Source: Tagaea sp. CACIAM 22H2 (GTDB taxonomy: Bacteria > Pseudomonadota > Alphaproteobacteria > CACIAM-22H2). Taken from it: DNA of 64,000 bases. Positions within the stretch are counted from its first letter, which is position 1, and each line of letters begins with the position of its first letter. The notes beneath the pieces are model-generated. The model made no database searches and was not told the origin of the DNA. It worked only from the letters and a program-made list of their open reading frames with translations. A program made the translations under genes and the position numbers. This document shows positions 54,694 to 62,798 of this stretch, one piece after another. The stretch spans positions 1 to 64,000 of the forward strand of contig PVXE01000009.1 in NCBI GenBank assembly GCA_014444615.1, in the 5' to 3' direction.

Positions 54694-55665
54694 CTATTCG
54701 AGTGAGATGTTGGCCGCGCGGACGATCTCGCCCCAGCGCGCGCGTTCCTTGGCCATGAATTCCGCGAAGGCTTGGCCTTCGAGATCGGCCGGCGTCGCGC
54801 CGTCGTCCTTCAACCGATCGACCACCGTGGGATCGCGCAGCGTCTCGCGCGTGGCTTGCGACAACTGGGCGCGGATCGGTGCTGGCAAGCCGCGCGGCCC
54901 CAGCAGCCCGTACCACGCCGAAGCGGTGTATTCCTTGAGCCCCGCTTCGATCGCGGTCGGAACCTCCGGCAAACCGGCGAAACGCGACGTGCCCGTCACG
55001 GCCAGCGCCGAGACCTTCTTGCCTTCGATCAGGCCGGTGACCGACGGAATCGTCGTCACCATGAAATCGATATGGCCGCCGACGAGATCGTTGAGCGCAG
55101 GGCCCGCCCCGCGATACGGCACGTGGCGCGCCTCGAAACCGGCGACCTGCCCCAGCAGCAACGCCGCGAGATGGCTCGCCGACGCGTTGCTCGCCGAGCC
55201 GTAAACCAGCGTTTTCGCCTTCGCGGCGGCGACGAGTTCGGGCAGCGTCGCGACCGGCAGACGCGGACCCACGACGACGGCGAGCGACGCGTCCGCGATC
55301 AGCGCGATCGGGTCGAGTGTCGTTGCCGGATCGGCCTTGAGGCGCTTGAACAGATGCGGATTGACGACCATCGGGCCTTGATTGCCGATCAGCAGCGTGT
55401 AGCCGTCGGGCGCCGCGGCGGCGACGGCCTCGGTGCCGAGATTGGCTGCCGCGCCGGGACGGTTTTCGACCAGCACGCGGCCGTCCAGAATCTTTTCGAG
55501 CCGGGCCGCGAAAATACGCGCCACCGCGTCGGTGCCGCCGCCGGCGGCGTAGCTGACGATCAGCGTGATCGGCTTGTTGGGATAGCGGCTTTGGGCCTTC
55601 AACGGCGCGGGGGCCGCGAGCAGACTGGCGGCGCCGAGTGCGAGCGCCGAGCGACGATTCAACAT
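54694..55665 (-). CDS. TTT substrate-binding protein, Bug/TctC family (third copy)
   Basis: 323 residues. A twin-arginine type signal (MLNRRSALALGAASLLAAP, cleavage near LKAQS at residue 25) precedes the Bug fold: PNKPITLIVSYAAGGGTDAV, VLVENRPGAAANLGTEAV near residue 65 and PDGYTLLIGNQG near 87. It captures a carboxylate for the TctAB-type permease downstream. Its start overlaps the PrpF gene end by 7 bp, tying transport to an isomerase. All three Bug proteins in the window are clearly distinct in sequence. Confidence 0.93.
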   Translation of the reverse strand: MLNRRSALALGAASLLAAPAPLKAQSRYPNKPITLIVSYAAGGGTDAVARIFAARLEKILDGRVLVENRPGAAANLGTEAVAAAAPDGYTLLIGNQGPMVVNPHLFKRLKADPATTLDPIALIADASLAVVVGPRLPVATLPELVAAAKAKTLVYGSASNASASHLAALLLGQVAGFEARHVPYRGAGPALNDLVGGHIDFMVTTIPSVTGLIEGKKVSALAVTGTSRFAGLPEVPTAIEAGLKEYTASAWYGLLGPRGLPAPIRAQLSQATRETLRDPTVVDRLKDDGATPADLEGQAFAEFMAKERARWGEIVRAANISLE

Positions 55666-56774
55666 GCTGTTTCCTCCAACGATTCGGTTTCTTTATCTTT
55701 CGAAAAAGTTCCAGCCGGCACCAGCACGGCGCCCTCGAACAGCCGGCGTGCGGTCCGTAAAACGTAAACAACGGGCGCCGACGTCGGCCCCGGCGATTCG
55801 ATCCGCACGCCCAGTTGCCCCGACGGATGTTCGATACGAATTTCGCCCGGTAGAGCGACCCGGCCCGCGATACGCGCGGCGATCGTGCCTTGGGTGGCGA
55901 TCGCGGTCGCGATCCCGACGGCACCGGTGATCGCGAGCGCCGTGTGGCACGAATGCGGCATCAGATAGCGCACGCAAATGGCGCCGCCATTCACGGGCGG
56001 GGAAATCAACACGGGCTTGGGGATGACCTTCGACGACACGTCGCCCAGCCCCATCCGCAGCCCGGCCTCCAGGCGCAGCGTCTCGATCCGATCCAGCAAC
56101 GCGCGGTCGGCGTCGATCTCCGCCGGCGATTCGTAGCCGGTTTTGCCAAGGTCCCGCGCATCGAGCAGCAAAAGCGGCATCGCGGCATCGATCAGCGAAA
56201 CGTCGGTGCCGCCGATCCGTTCGATCGCCGCGCCGGAGGGCAGCAAGCGGCCCGTCTTGGCGCCGGCCGCGTCCAGAAACGCCATCTGGATCGGTGCCGC
56301 CGTGCCGGGCACGCCGTCGATCGCGACGTCGCCGCCGTAATTGACCCGGCCTTCCGGCGTCTGCACGCGCGCGACGATGATCTTGCCGGTATTGACGTTA
56401 TGAATCCGGACGGTCGTCGTTCCGGTCTCGACCGGCACCAATCCCGCCTCGATGGCGAACGGCCCCACTCCCGCGAGCATGTTGCCGCAATTGGGCGAGG
56501 TATCGACCATCCGCTCGGCAACCTTCACCTGGGCGAAAAGATAATCGACATCGGCGTCGGCGCGGCGCGCGCGCCCGACGATCGCGACCTTGCTCGTCAG
56601 CGGATTGCCGCCGCCGATCCCGTCGATCTGCAGCCGATGCCCGGCGCCCAGCGCCGCGATCAGCACGCGATCGCGCTCGGCGGGTTCGATCGGCAGATCG
56701 TTGGCGAGGAAAAACGGCCCCTTCGACGTTCCGCCGCGCATGAGAACGCAAGGGATGCGGATGAGATCGTCCAT
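55659..56774 (-). CDS. PrpF family isomerase (aconitate/methylaconitate isomerase or oxalomesaconate tautomerase-like)
   Basis: 371 residues, a two-domain diaminopimelate-epimerase-like fold. Marks are IPCVLMRGGTSKGPFFLAND at the start (RGGTSK with the conserved Lys), the Cys-containing SPNCGNMLAGVGPFAIE near 97, and MPHSCHTALAITGAVGIATA near 280. Family members shift double bonds in methylaconitate, aconitate or 4-oxalomesaconate. Being first in an operon with a TTT carboxylate transporter, it could isomerise the imported acid, for example trans-aconitate or an aromatic ring-cleavage product. It is divergent from a LysR gene, its likely regulator. Confidence 0.92.
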   Translation of the reverse strand: MDDLIRIPCVLMRGGTSKGPFFLANDLPIEPAERDRVLIAALGAGHRLQIDGIGGGNPLTSKVAIVGRARRADADVDYLFAQVKVAERMVDTSPNCGNMLAGVGPFAIEAGLVPVETGTTTVRIHNVNTGKIIVARVQTPEGRVNYGGDVAIDGVPGTAAPIQMAFLDAAGAKTGRLLPSGAAIERIGGTDVSLIDAAMPLLLLDARDLGKTGYESPAEIDADRALLDRIETLRLEAGLRMGLGDVSSKVIPKPVLISPPVNGGAICVRYLMPHSCHTALAITGAVGIATAIATQGTIAARIAGRVALPGEIRIEHPSGQLGVRIESPGPTSAPVVYVLRTARRLFEGAVLVPAGTFSKDKETESLEETAC

Positions 56775-56801
56775 GACGGGCCGGCGCGTCCTCGGGAAAT
56801 T

Positions 56802-56860
56802 GATGCGCTAAGCGCATCGTTTGACGATTTTCAGTCTGTTTATGGAACAATTGGATTGTT
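56802..56860. promoter_or_regulatory. Two inverted repeats between PrpF and LysR genes
   Basis: GATGCGC-TAA-GCGCATC (56802-56818) and AACAAT-TGG-ATTGTT (56846-56860) are perfect inverted repeats with 3-nt centres, in the 119-bp region between divergent genes. Their placement fits recall and activation sites of the adjacent LysR regulator, although neither is the canonical T-N11-A form in full. Confidence 0.45.
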
Positions 56861-56893
56861 GTGAAATGCAAATATCGGCATTATTATTCCGTT

Positions 56894-57793
56894 ATGCGGA
56901 TTAATGCGGAGCTTCTCGATTTTCGCGCGTTCCTTTCCGTGCTCGCCTGCGGATCGTTTCACCGCGCGGCGCAGGAACTGAACATCTCGCAGCCCGCGCT
57001 GTCGCGGCGGATCAAAGGCTTGGAGCGCGCGCTGGGGACGACGCTGATCGAGCGTTCGACCCGGCACGTCGCACCGACGGCGATCGGCCAGCAATTGCGG
57101 CCGCTGGTCGCGCGTCTGCTCGACGAGTTCGAGGATTCGGTTCTGTCGATCGGCGGCTTGGGCGGGCGCTACACCGGACAGGTGACGATCGCGTCGGTGC
57201 CGACGGCGGCGTTCTACTTCCTGCCGCGCGTCGTGCGCGTGTTCAACCAGCGCTTCCCGGGGATCCGATTCCGGATTCTCGATCTGTCGGCGAACGAAGG
57301 TCTGGAGGCGGTGGCGCGCGGCGAGGTCGAGTTCGGCATCAATTTCACCGGCGCCACGCGGCCCGATCTGCGTTTCACGCCGCTGCTGCAGGACGAGTTC
57401 GTGCTCGCGTGCCGCCGCGACCACCCGCTTGCGAAATCGCGCGAGCTGCGCTGGCGCGATCTCGGCGGCTATCCGCTGATCGGCGTCAGTCAGGCGAGCG
57501 CCAATCGCGCGGTTCTCGATCAAGCGCTTGGGCGCGCCAAGGTGAAGCTGGATTGGTTCTACGAAGTAACCCATTTGTCGACGTCGCTCGGCTTGGTCGA
57601 GGCCGGGCTCGGCATTTCCGTGCTGCCGAAACTCGCCACACCGCAAACCGAGCATCCGGTCATCGCGACCATCAAGCTGAAGAATCCCGTCGTCAGCCGG
57701 ACGATCGGTGTCGTCGAGCGGCATGGCGCGCGGCTGACGCCCGCCGCAGAGCGTTTCCGCCAATTGCTGATCGACGAGTGGGGATCGAAATAG
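56894..57793 (+). CDS. LysR-family transcriptional regulator
   Basis: 299 residues from the ATG at 56894; a GTG at 56861 would add 11 non-conserved residues and overlap the promoter region. The winged HTH covers about 6-64 (FHRAAQELNISQPALSRRIK, then LERALGTTLIERSTRHVAPT), a textbook LysR sequence. The effector domain starts near residue 92 (GQVTIASVPTAAFYFLPRVV). It is divergent from the PrpF-TTT-esterase operon and presumably activates it in response to the transported acid. Confidence 0.93.
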   Translation: MRINAELLDFRAFLSVLACGSFHRAAQELNISQPALSRRIKGLERALGTTLIERSTRHVAPTAIGQQLRPLVARLLDEFEDSVLSIGGLGGRYTGQVTIASVPTAAFYFLPRVVRVFNQRFPGIRFRILDLSANEGLEAVARGEVEFGINFTGATRPDLRFTPLLQDEFVLACRRDHPLAKSRELRWRDLGGYPLIGVSQASANRAVLDQALGRAKVKLDWFYEVTHLSTSLGLVEAGLGISVLPKLATPQTEHPVIATIKLKNPVVSRTIGVVERHGARLTPAAERFRQLLIDEWGSK

Positions 57794-58091
57794 GATCCGG
57801 GTTGCGAGATGCGACCAAGCTGCATCGTGCGCGCCGATGGTGGGCGATGTCGGGCGCAAACCTACGACAAGCTGATGAAGAGCCGTCAAGCGGCGTTGAT
57901 ATTCCGAGGGCTTTCCGTCGCCCGAACCCCTTTAGAACACCAAGCGAGATTCGCGAGGTGACGGAAATCTCAATCCTTGCCGGCACGCCGCGCCGTAACC
58001 TGGCGGCGCTTGCAGGCACGCGGATCACTCGATTGGCGGGCCGAAAGCCGTATCGCGGCTTCTCCAGTCACGCCCGCAACGGCCGCTCCGA
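57794..58091. other. 298-bp non-coding region, no gene seen
   Basis: Lies between the convergent LysR and SDR genes. The open frames here run antisense or have no recognisable content. I see no hairpin with a T-run, no repeat and no RNA-like structure that I can support. Confidence 0.5.
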
Positions 58092-58808
58092 TTAAACGAC
58101 GGCACCGCCGCCATCAACCAAAACGACGCTGCCCGTCATGAATCCGTTGGTCATGAACGACAGGATTTGACGGGCGACGTCTTCGGCTTGGCCGATCCGC
58201 TTCACCGGCAAGGTCGCGGCGGTCCGGTCGAGCAACTCTTTTCGTCGATCCGCCGGCAGAAAATCCCACCACGCCGTATCGATGCGGCCGGGCGACACAC
58301 AATTGACCCGGATCGGCGCCATCTCCGTTGCCAAGGCGCGCGCGAGATTGTCGATCGCCGCGTTGATCGCGCTTAAGATCGTCGCGCCACCCGATGGCCG
58401 GCTACCCAACATGCCCGAAACGAGCGTCAAACTGCCGCCGGGAACGATCCGCGCCGCATGGGCGACGTTCACTGCCGCCCAGAATTTGCTTTCGACCGAA
58501 GCGCGCGCTTCCGCCAACGGGCCTTGGCGCAACGGCCCCGCTTGCGCTTCGGCGGCGGAAACGACGACATGGTCGAACGCCGCGCGTCCGTCGAAAAATG
58601 CCATCACGGCTTGCGCGTCCCGCGCATCGACCGACGCCGCCACCGCACCCGGCACCTTGGCCACCGCCGCCGACAAACGTTCGGGATTTCGGGAGACGAT
58701 CGTGACGTCGGCGCCTTGCGACGCGGCGGCGGCGGCGGCGGCCAAACCAATCCCGGACGAGCCGCCGAAGACGGCGACGCGCGCGCGCGTCAGTGCGCCA
58801 GCGGTCAT
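58092..58808 (-). CDS. SDR family oxidoreductase
   Basis: 238 residues. The N-terminal cofactor motif is VAVFGGSSGIGLAAAAAA at residues about 10-28 (GGSSGIG in place of TGxxxGIG). VVVSAAEAQAG is at the NNAG position near 90, and PGRIDTAWWD near 180. The YxxxK is not obvious: the region after SGMLGSRPSGGATILSAINA has Ile-Asn rather than Tyr-Lys, so the usual catalytic pair seems changed. C-terminal SVVLVDGGGAVV is normal. It overlaps the beta-hydroxyacid dehydrogenase gene by 4 bp at the end of the TRAP operon. It may be a divergent reductase or a non-classical SDR. Confidence 0.85.
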   Translation of the reverse strand: MTAGALTRARVAVFGGSSGIGLAAAAAAASQGADVTIVSRNPERLSAAVAKVPGAVAASVDARDAQAVMAFFDGRAAFDHVVVSAAEAQAGPLRQGPLAEARASVESKFWAAVNVAHAARIVPGGSLTLVSGMLGSRPSGGATILSAINAAIDNLARALATEMAPIRVNCVSPGRIDTAWWDFLPADRRKELLDRTAATLPVKRIGQAEDVARQILSFMTNGFMTGSVVLVDGGGAVV

Positions 58809-59725
58809 CGCTTTGCGTCCGCTGCCGGCGACAGTTCCGTCCCTGCCAGCCTTTCGCTGAACTGCGCCATTGCGGTGTGATCCATACCGCGACCCAGCAG
58901 CTTCTGCGCGCCGCTCCACATCTCAAGGCACAAACCCGCGAAGGGCGCTGGCGTTTCGGTCGCTTTGGCCACGCCCATCGCGATCCCAAGATCTTTGACC
59001 ATCAAATCCAGGCCGAACCCGGCGTCGAAGCGGCGCGACAGCACGAACTGCTTGAACTTTTTCTGGGTCGAGTTGTTCATACCGGTCGACGCGTTGAGGA
59101 CATCGACCATAAGCGCGGGATCAAGACCGAAACGCTGGCCGATGAGCAGCGCCTCGATGCCGATCAGAAACCCGGCCGCGCTGACGAGGTTGTTGAGCGC
59201 CTTCATCGCATGGGCGGAGCCCACGGCACCCGTGCGAATCACCGTCTTGCCCATCGAGGCGAGCACCGGCTCCGCCCGATCGCAAGCCGCCGCCGGACCG
59301 CCAAGCATGATGGCGAGTTCTCCCGTCCGCGCGCGCGGCACGCCACCCGAGACGGGCGCATCGACGAGATCGACGCCGTGCGCTGCCGCGACGGCGGCCA
59401 GCCGCCGGGTCTCCTCGGGAACGCCGCTGCTCATTTCCAGGATCAGCGTTCCCCGACGCATGCGCGACAGCGCGCCATCTCCGCCCTCAAGCACCGTGGT
59501 GACGACGGCGCTGCTGGGCAGCATCGTCACGACGATATCGGCGTCCGCCGCAGCTTCGGCGGCCGTACCGGCGACTGTCGCGCCGATTTCCGCCGCCACC
59601 GCCGCCGTTCGCTTGGCGTCGGCGTCGAAGACTCGCAAGGGATATCCGGCGGCGCGCAGCCGCGCCGCCATCGGAAGCCCCATGGCACCCAAGCCGATGA
59701 AACCGACGTTGAGGGAAGCGACCAT
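58805..59725 (-). CDS. NAD(P)-dependent beta-hydroxyacid dehydrogenase (3-hydroxyisobutyrate dehydrogenase family)
   Basis: 306 residues. N-terminal Rossmann motif VGFIGLGAMGLPMAARL at 8-24, ending in the acidic VFDADAKR (NAD preference expected). The substrate motif DAPVSGGVPRARTGELAIML is near 125 and the catalytic Lys is in AHAMKALNNLVSAAGF near 175. Members oxidise 3-hydroxyisobutyrate, tartronate semialdehyde, or related beta-hydroxyacids. The start at 59725 is 17 bp after the TRAP DctM stop, so it is the fourth gene of that operon, consistent with processing of an imported hydroxy acid. Confidence 0.92.
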   Translation of the reverse strand: MVASLNVGFIGLGAMGLPMAARLRAAGYPLRVFDADAKRTAAVAAEIGATVAGTAAEAAADADIVVTMLPSSAVVTTVLEGGDGALSRMRRGTLILEMSSGVPEETRRLAAVAAAHGVDLVDAPVSGGVPRARTGELAIMLGGPAAACDRAEPVLASMGKTVIRTGAVGSAHAMKALNNLVSAAGFLIGIEALLIGQRFGLDPALMVDVLNASTGMNNSTQKKFKQFVLSRRFDAGFGLDLMVKDLGIAMGVAKATETPAPFAGLCLEMWSGAQKLLGRGMDHTAMAQFSERLAGTELSPAADAKR

Positions 59726-59742
59726 CCTGCCAACCCTTCCGT

Positions 59743-61059
59743 TTACTTGGAGAACATCTGGCCCGGCAGCCAGAGCGACAGTTCCGGCACGGCGATCAGC
59801 AGCGCCAGAACCAGGAACTCGATCACGATGAACGGCAGGATCCCGCGATAGATCTGATGCAGCGAAACCTTGCCCTCCGACGCGCCGATCACGGCGAATA
59901 GATTCATTCCCACCGGCGGCGTCAACACGGCAAGCTCGACCAGCTTCACCATGATGACGCCGAACCATATACCGTCGTAGCCGAGGGCCTTCACCATCGG
60001 ATAGACGAAGGGCAGCGTCATGACCTGCATGGCGAGCGGGTCCATGAACATCCCGAGCACGATGAAGATCAGCACCAGCACGATAATGAAGGCGGTTGGC
60101 GCCAAGTCGAAGGACTGCAAAAGATCCGTCGCCGACGTGACGGTCCCGGCAACGAGGAAGAATCGGGTGAAGATCAACCCGCCGATGATCACGATGAACA
60201 GCGCGGCGGTGACCGCCGCCGCGGATCTCAGGCATTCCGCGAGTGCGGCACGCGACAAGCGCCCCCGCGCGATCGCGATCGCGAGAGCCCCCATCGCGCC
60301 GAGCGCCCCGGCACCCGACGGCGTCGTGAACCCTAGATAAATTCCGCCGATGACGATGCCGGCCAGCAGGAACGTTGCCCACAGCGCCAGCGCGCTTTTC
60401 CCGATTTCACGGATCGCCGCACGCGGTTGTGGCGCGGGGGCCAAACCGGGATTGGCGCGGACCATAATCCAAGTTCCGATCATATAGGCGGCCGTCGTCA
60501 CGAGCCCGGGGATGACGCCGGCGATCAGGAGTTCGGCGACCGATTCGCCGGTCAGCAAACCGTATATGACGAAGCTGATCGACGGCGGGATAAGCGCGGC
60601 GATGGTGCCCGCCGCCGCGATGCAGCCGGCGGAGAACGCCTTGTCGTAGCCCAGACGCAGCATTTCCGTCAGCGCGATCCGGGTGAACAGCGCCGCGTTC
60701 ACCAAAGTCGAGCCCGAAATCGCCGCGAAACCCGCCGAAGCGAGGATCGTCGCCTGGAACAGCGCCCCGCGCGCCGAGCGCAGCAGCAGATTGCTGAATC
60801 CGAACAGCTCCTGCGTTATGCCCGACGACGACGCGATCGCGCCCATCAGGACGAACATCGGAATGACGACGAACGCGTAGTCGGACGACGTGGCGAAGGG
60901 AAGATTGGTGAGCGTGTTCAGCGCGAAGGCAGGACCGCCGATCGTCCAGAGACCCGCGACGGCGACGGCCCCCATGGCGATTCCGACGGGAACACCGATC
61001 AGCGACAGCAACAGCATGATCGCGATCGCAAAAAAGCCGACGGTCAACGGATCAGTCAC
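59743..61059 (-). CDS. TRAP transporter large permease, DctM family
   Basis: 438 residues, about 12 membrane segments. DctM marks are LIGVPVGIAMGAVAVAGL near the N-terminus, VVIPMFVLMGAIASSSGI near residue 55, AISGSTLVNAALFTRIAL near 100 and the C-terminal LTPPVGMNLFAVIGASEG near 395. It is the ion-coupled channel of a tripartite ATP-independent periplasmic carboxylate importer. I use the GTG at 61059, which has GGGAG six bases before it; an ATG at 61077 has no such site and would overlap the small subunit more. Confidence 0.93.
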   Translation of the reverse strand: MTDPLTVGFFAIAIMLLLSLIGVPVGIAMGAVAVAGLWTIGGPAFALNTLTNLPFATSSDYAFVVIPMFVLMGAIASSSGITQELFGFSNLLLRSARGALFQATILASAGFAAISGSTLVNAALFTRIALTEMLRLGYDKAFSAGCIAAAGTIAALIPPSISFVIYGLLTGESVAELLIAGVIPGLVTTAAYMIGTWIMVRANPGLAPAPQPRAAIREIGKSALALWATFLLAGIVIGGIYLGFTTPSGAGALGAMGALAIAIARGRLSRAALAECLRSAAAVTAALFIVIIGGLIFTRFFLVAGTVTSATDLLQSFDLAPTAFIIVLVLIFIVLGMFMDPLAMQVMTLPFVYPMVKALGYDGIWFGVIMVKLVELAVLTPPVGMNLFAVIGASEGKVSLHQIYRGILPFIVIEFLVLALLIAVPELSLWLPGQMFSK

Positions 61060-61570
61060 GGGGCGCTCCCACGACATTCGCTTCGAGGCCCATCAGTTGG
61101 CGGACGAGCTGCCGCCCGAACTCCGCCGTCGCCAGCCACGCGCCGAAACTCGCGACGCTTTTGAAAGGTGCGAGCGGAAACGTGAAGGCGCCCAGAGCGG
61201 TTTCCTTGATCGCCCAGGAATTCATCGCGAGCTTGGTGGTGTGCCAAGCGACCAGCGCCATGAAAGCCAAACCGATCGACAGCGAAACGATGGCGCTGAG
61301 CCGCTTCAAAGCCGGCTTCATGTTCTGCGTCGCGATATCGATCACGATATTCGCGCCACGGGCCTGCGCTTCGGCAAGACCGAGGAACACGATCACGGCA
61401 AGCAGCGCGCCCGAGAGCTCCAGCATCCCGCGGATGGGATAGAAGAACAGATTGGTCGTGATGACGTCGATCGCCCCGAGCAAGCCGACGATCAGAAGAA
61501 GCGCCGACGCGGCGACGAATCCGACATGCGATAGCGCCCGCAACAACGCGTCCATCCGTCTGAATATCAT
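61052..61570 (-). CDS. TRAP transporter small permease, DctQ family
   Basis: 172 residues with four membrane segments (about 14-34, 48-66, 87-106, 128-148), the DctQ topology. The pattern GMLELSGALLAVIVFLGLAE followed by ARGANIVIDIATQNM near residue 60 is typical of the family. The start at 61570 has GAGGGG upstream. It associates with the DctM channel and overlaps its gene by 8 bp. Confidence 0.9.
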   Translation of the reverse strand: MIFRRMDALLRALSHVGFVAASALLLIVGLLGAIDVITTNLFFYPIRGMLELSGALLAVIVFLGLAEAQARGANIVIDIATQNMKPALKRLSAIVSLSIGLAFMALVAWHTTKLAMNSWAIKETALGAFTFPLAPFKSVASFGAWLATAEFGRQLVRQLMGLEANVVGAPRD

Positions 61571-61645
61571 TTTCCCCTCATATCTTCGGGACGAGATGCG
61601 AACGGGCGGCACCCCCTGCCGCCCGTTCGTTTTCCGATTCCCGAT

Positions 61646-62662
61646 TCAGCGATTGGCTTTGATGTAGTCGGCCAGCTGCTTGGCCTCGGCACCCTTGCCG
61701 AGTTCGGCCATCTTCTTCGCCCAAACGTCGAGCATGTCGGGAACCATCTTGGCGAGATCGGCCGATTGCTGGAACGGAACGATCTCCATCCCCACGGCCT
61801 TCAATCCGTCGACGGCCTTTGCTTCGTCCGCCGCGATCAGATCATTGCCGAATTTTTCGGCTTCGCTTGCGACTTCTTCGAACAATTTGCGCACATTCTC
61901 CGGCCACGCCGCCCATTTGGCGGTCGAAGTGAAGAGCGTATGCGCGCTGATCACGCCGAAGCTGAGATCGGTCGCGTACTTGGCGACCTGATCGATCTTG
62001 AACGCACTGACAGCCGAGTTGAACATATAGGTGCAGTCCATCGCACCCGACTGCATCGCCTGAACCATGTCCACCGGCGGGATGTTGACGGGAATGGCGC
62101 CGATCGATTCGAGCATCACCGGAACGAACGTGCCGTAGGAGCGGATCTTCTTGTTCTTGATGTCCGCCAGCGTGCGCAGCGGCTTGGTGCAGTAGACACG
62201 ATAGTCGGGCAGATAGCGGTAGAGGACCGGACGAAGCTTCAACGCGTCCAACTCCGCCTTGATCGTCGGGTTGTTGGTGAAGATGTCCCGCGTCAGGCGA
62301 TTGAGCTTCGGTCCGTCGTTGAACACGAACGGCAGCGCGTTGGTCACCGCGGTGAACGGCATCCGCGAAAACTGATTGCCGGTCACGATCAAACCAAAAT
62401 CGATCGCGCCCGAGCCGACGAGATCGACCATCTCCGCCTCGCCGCCGATCGCGTTCGCCCAGAAATGCTGGACGCGGATCGCTCCGCCGCTGCGCTTCTC
62501 GACTTCGGAAGAAAAGAACTTGTCGATCCGCGAGGTATTGATGACCTCCGGGATGTTCGACGAATAGCGCACCGTCATGCGCGGATAGTTCTGCGCCGAC
62601 GCCGAACCGACCGCGAAAGCGCCGACGGCAAGCAGCGCCATTGCCAAGCGTATGATCTTCAT
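61646..62662 (-). CDS. TRAP transporter solute-binding protein, DctP family
   Basis: 338 residues. A Sec signal peptide (MKIIRLAMALLAVGAFAVG, cleavage near ASAQN at 23) precedes the DctP fold: SSEVEKRSGGAIRVQHFWAN near residue 50, the conserved Arg of KIRSYGTFVPVMLESIGAIP near 170, where TRAP receptors bind the ligand carboxylate, and VDMVQAMQSGAMDCTYMF near 195. It is the first gene of the operon dctP-dctQ-dctM-dehydrogenase-SDR. GGGAGG precedes the start at 62662. Confidence 0.93.
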   Translation of the reverse strand: MKIIRLAMALLAVGAFAVGSASAQNYPRMTVRYSSNIPEVINTSRIDKFFSSEVEKRSGGAIRVQHFWANAIGGEAEMVDLVGSGAIDFGLIVTGNQFSRMPFTAVTNALPFVFNDGPKLNRLTRDIFTNNPTIKAELDALKLRPVLYRYLPDYRVYCTKPLRTLADIKNKKIRSYGTFVPVMLESIGAIPVNIPPVDMVQAMQSGAMDCTYMFNSAVSAFKIDQVAKYATDLSFGVISAHTLFTSTAKWAAWPENVRKLFEEVASEAEKFGNDLIAADEAKAVDGLKAVGMEIVPFQQSADLAKMVPDMLDVWAKKMAELGKGAEAKQLADYIKANR

Positions 62663-62739
62663 TGCGTTCCTCCCGATGAAAAACCAGTTGGCATTTGTGG
62701 TTCGGGCCCCTTGAACGCCCAATTGCCACAAAATCAGTC

Positions 62740-62764
62740 TGTCATACAGAATTACAGTATGATA
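62740..62764. promoter_or_regulatory. Inverted repeat between TRAP operon and MBL-fold hydrolase gene
   Basis: TGTCATAC and GTATGATA flank a 9-nt AT-rich spacer and pair at seven of eight positions (the inner TCATAC/GTATGA is perfect). It lies in the 136-bp divergent intergenic region, 35 bp before the hydrolase start. Position suggests a shared operator; no regulator gene is next to it in this window. Confidence 0.4.
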
Positions 62765-62798
62765 CATTGAGAACAGCTTCACAAGGACTGGATCGTCG

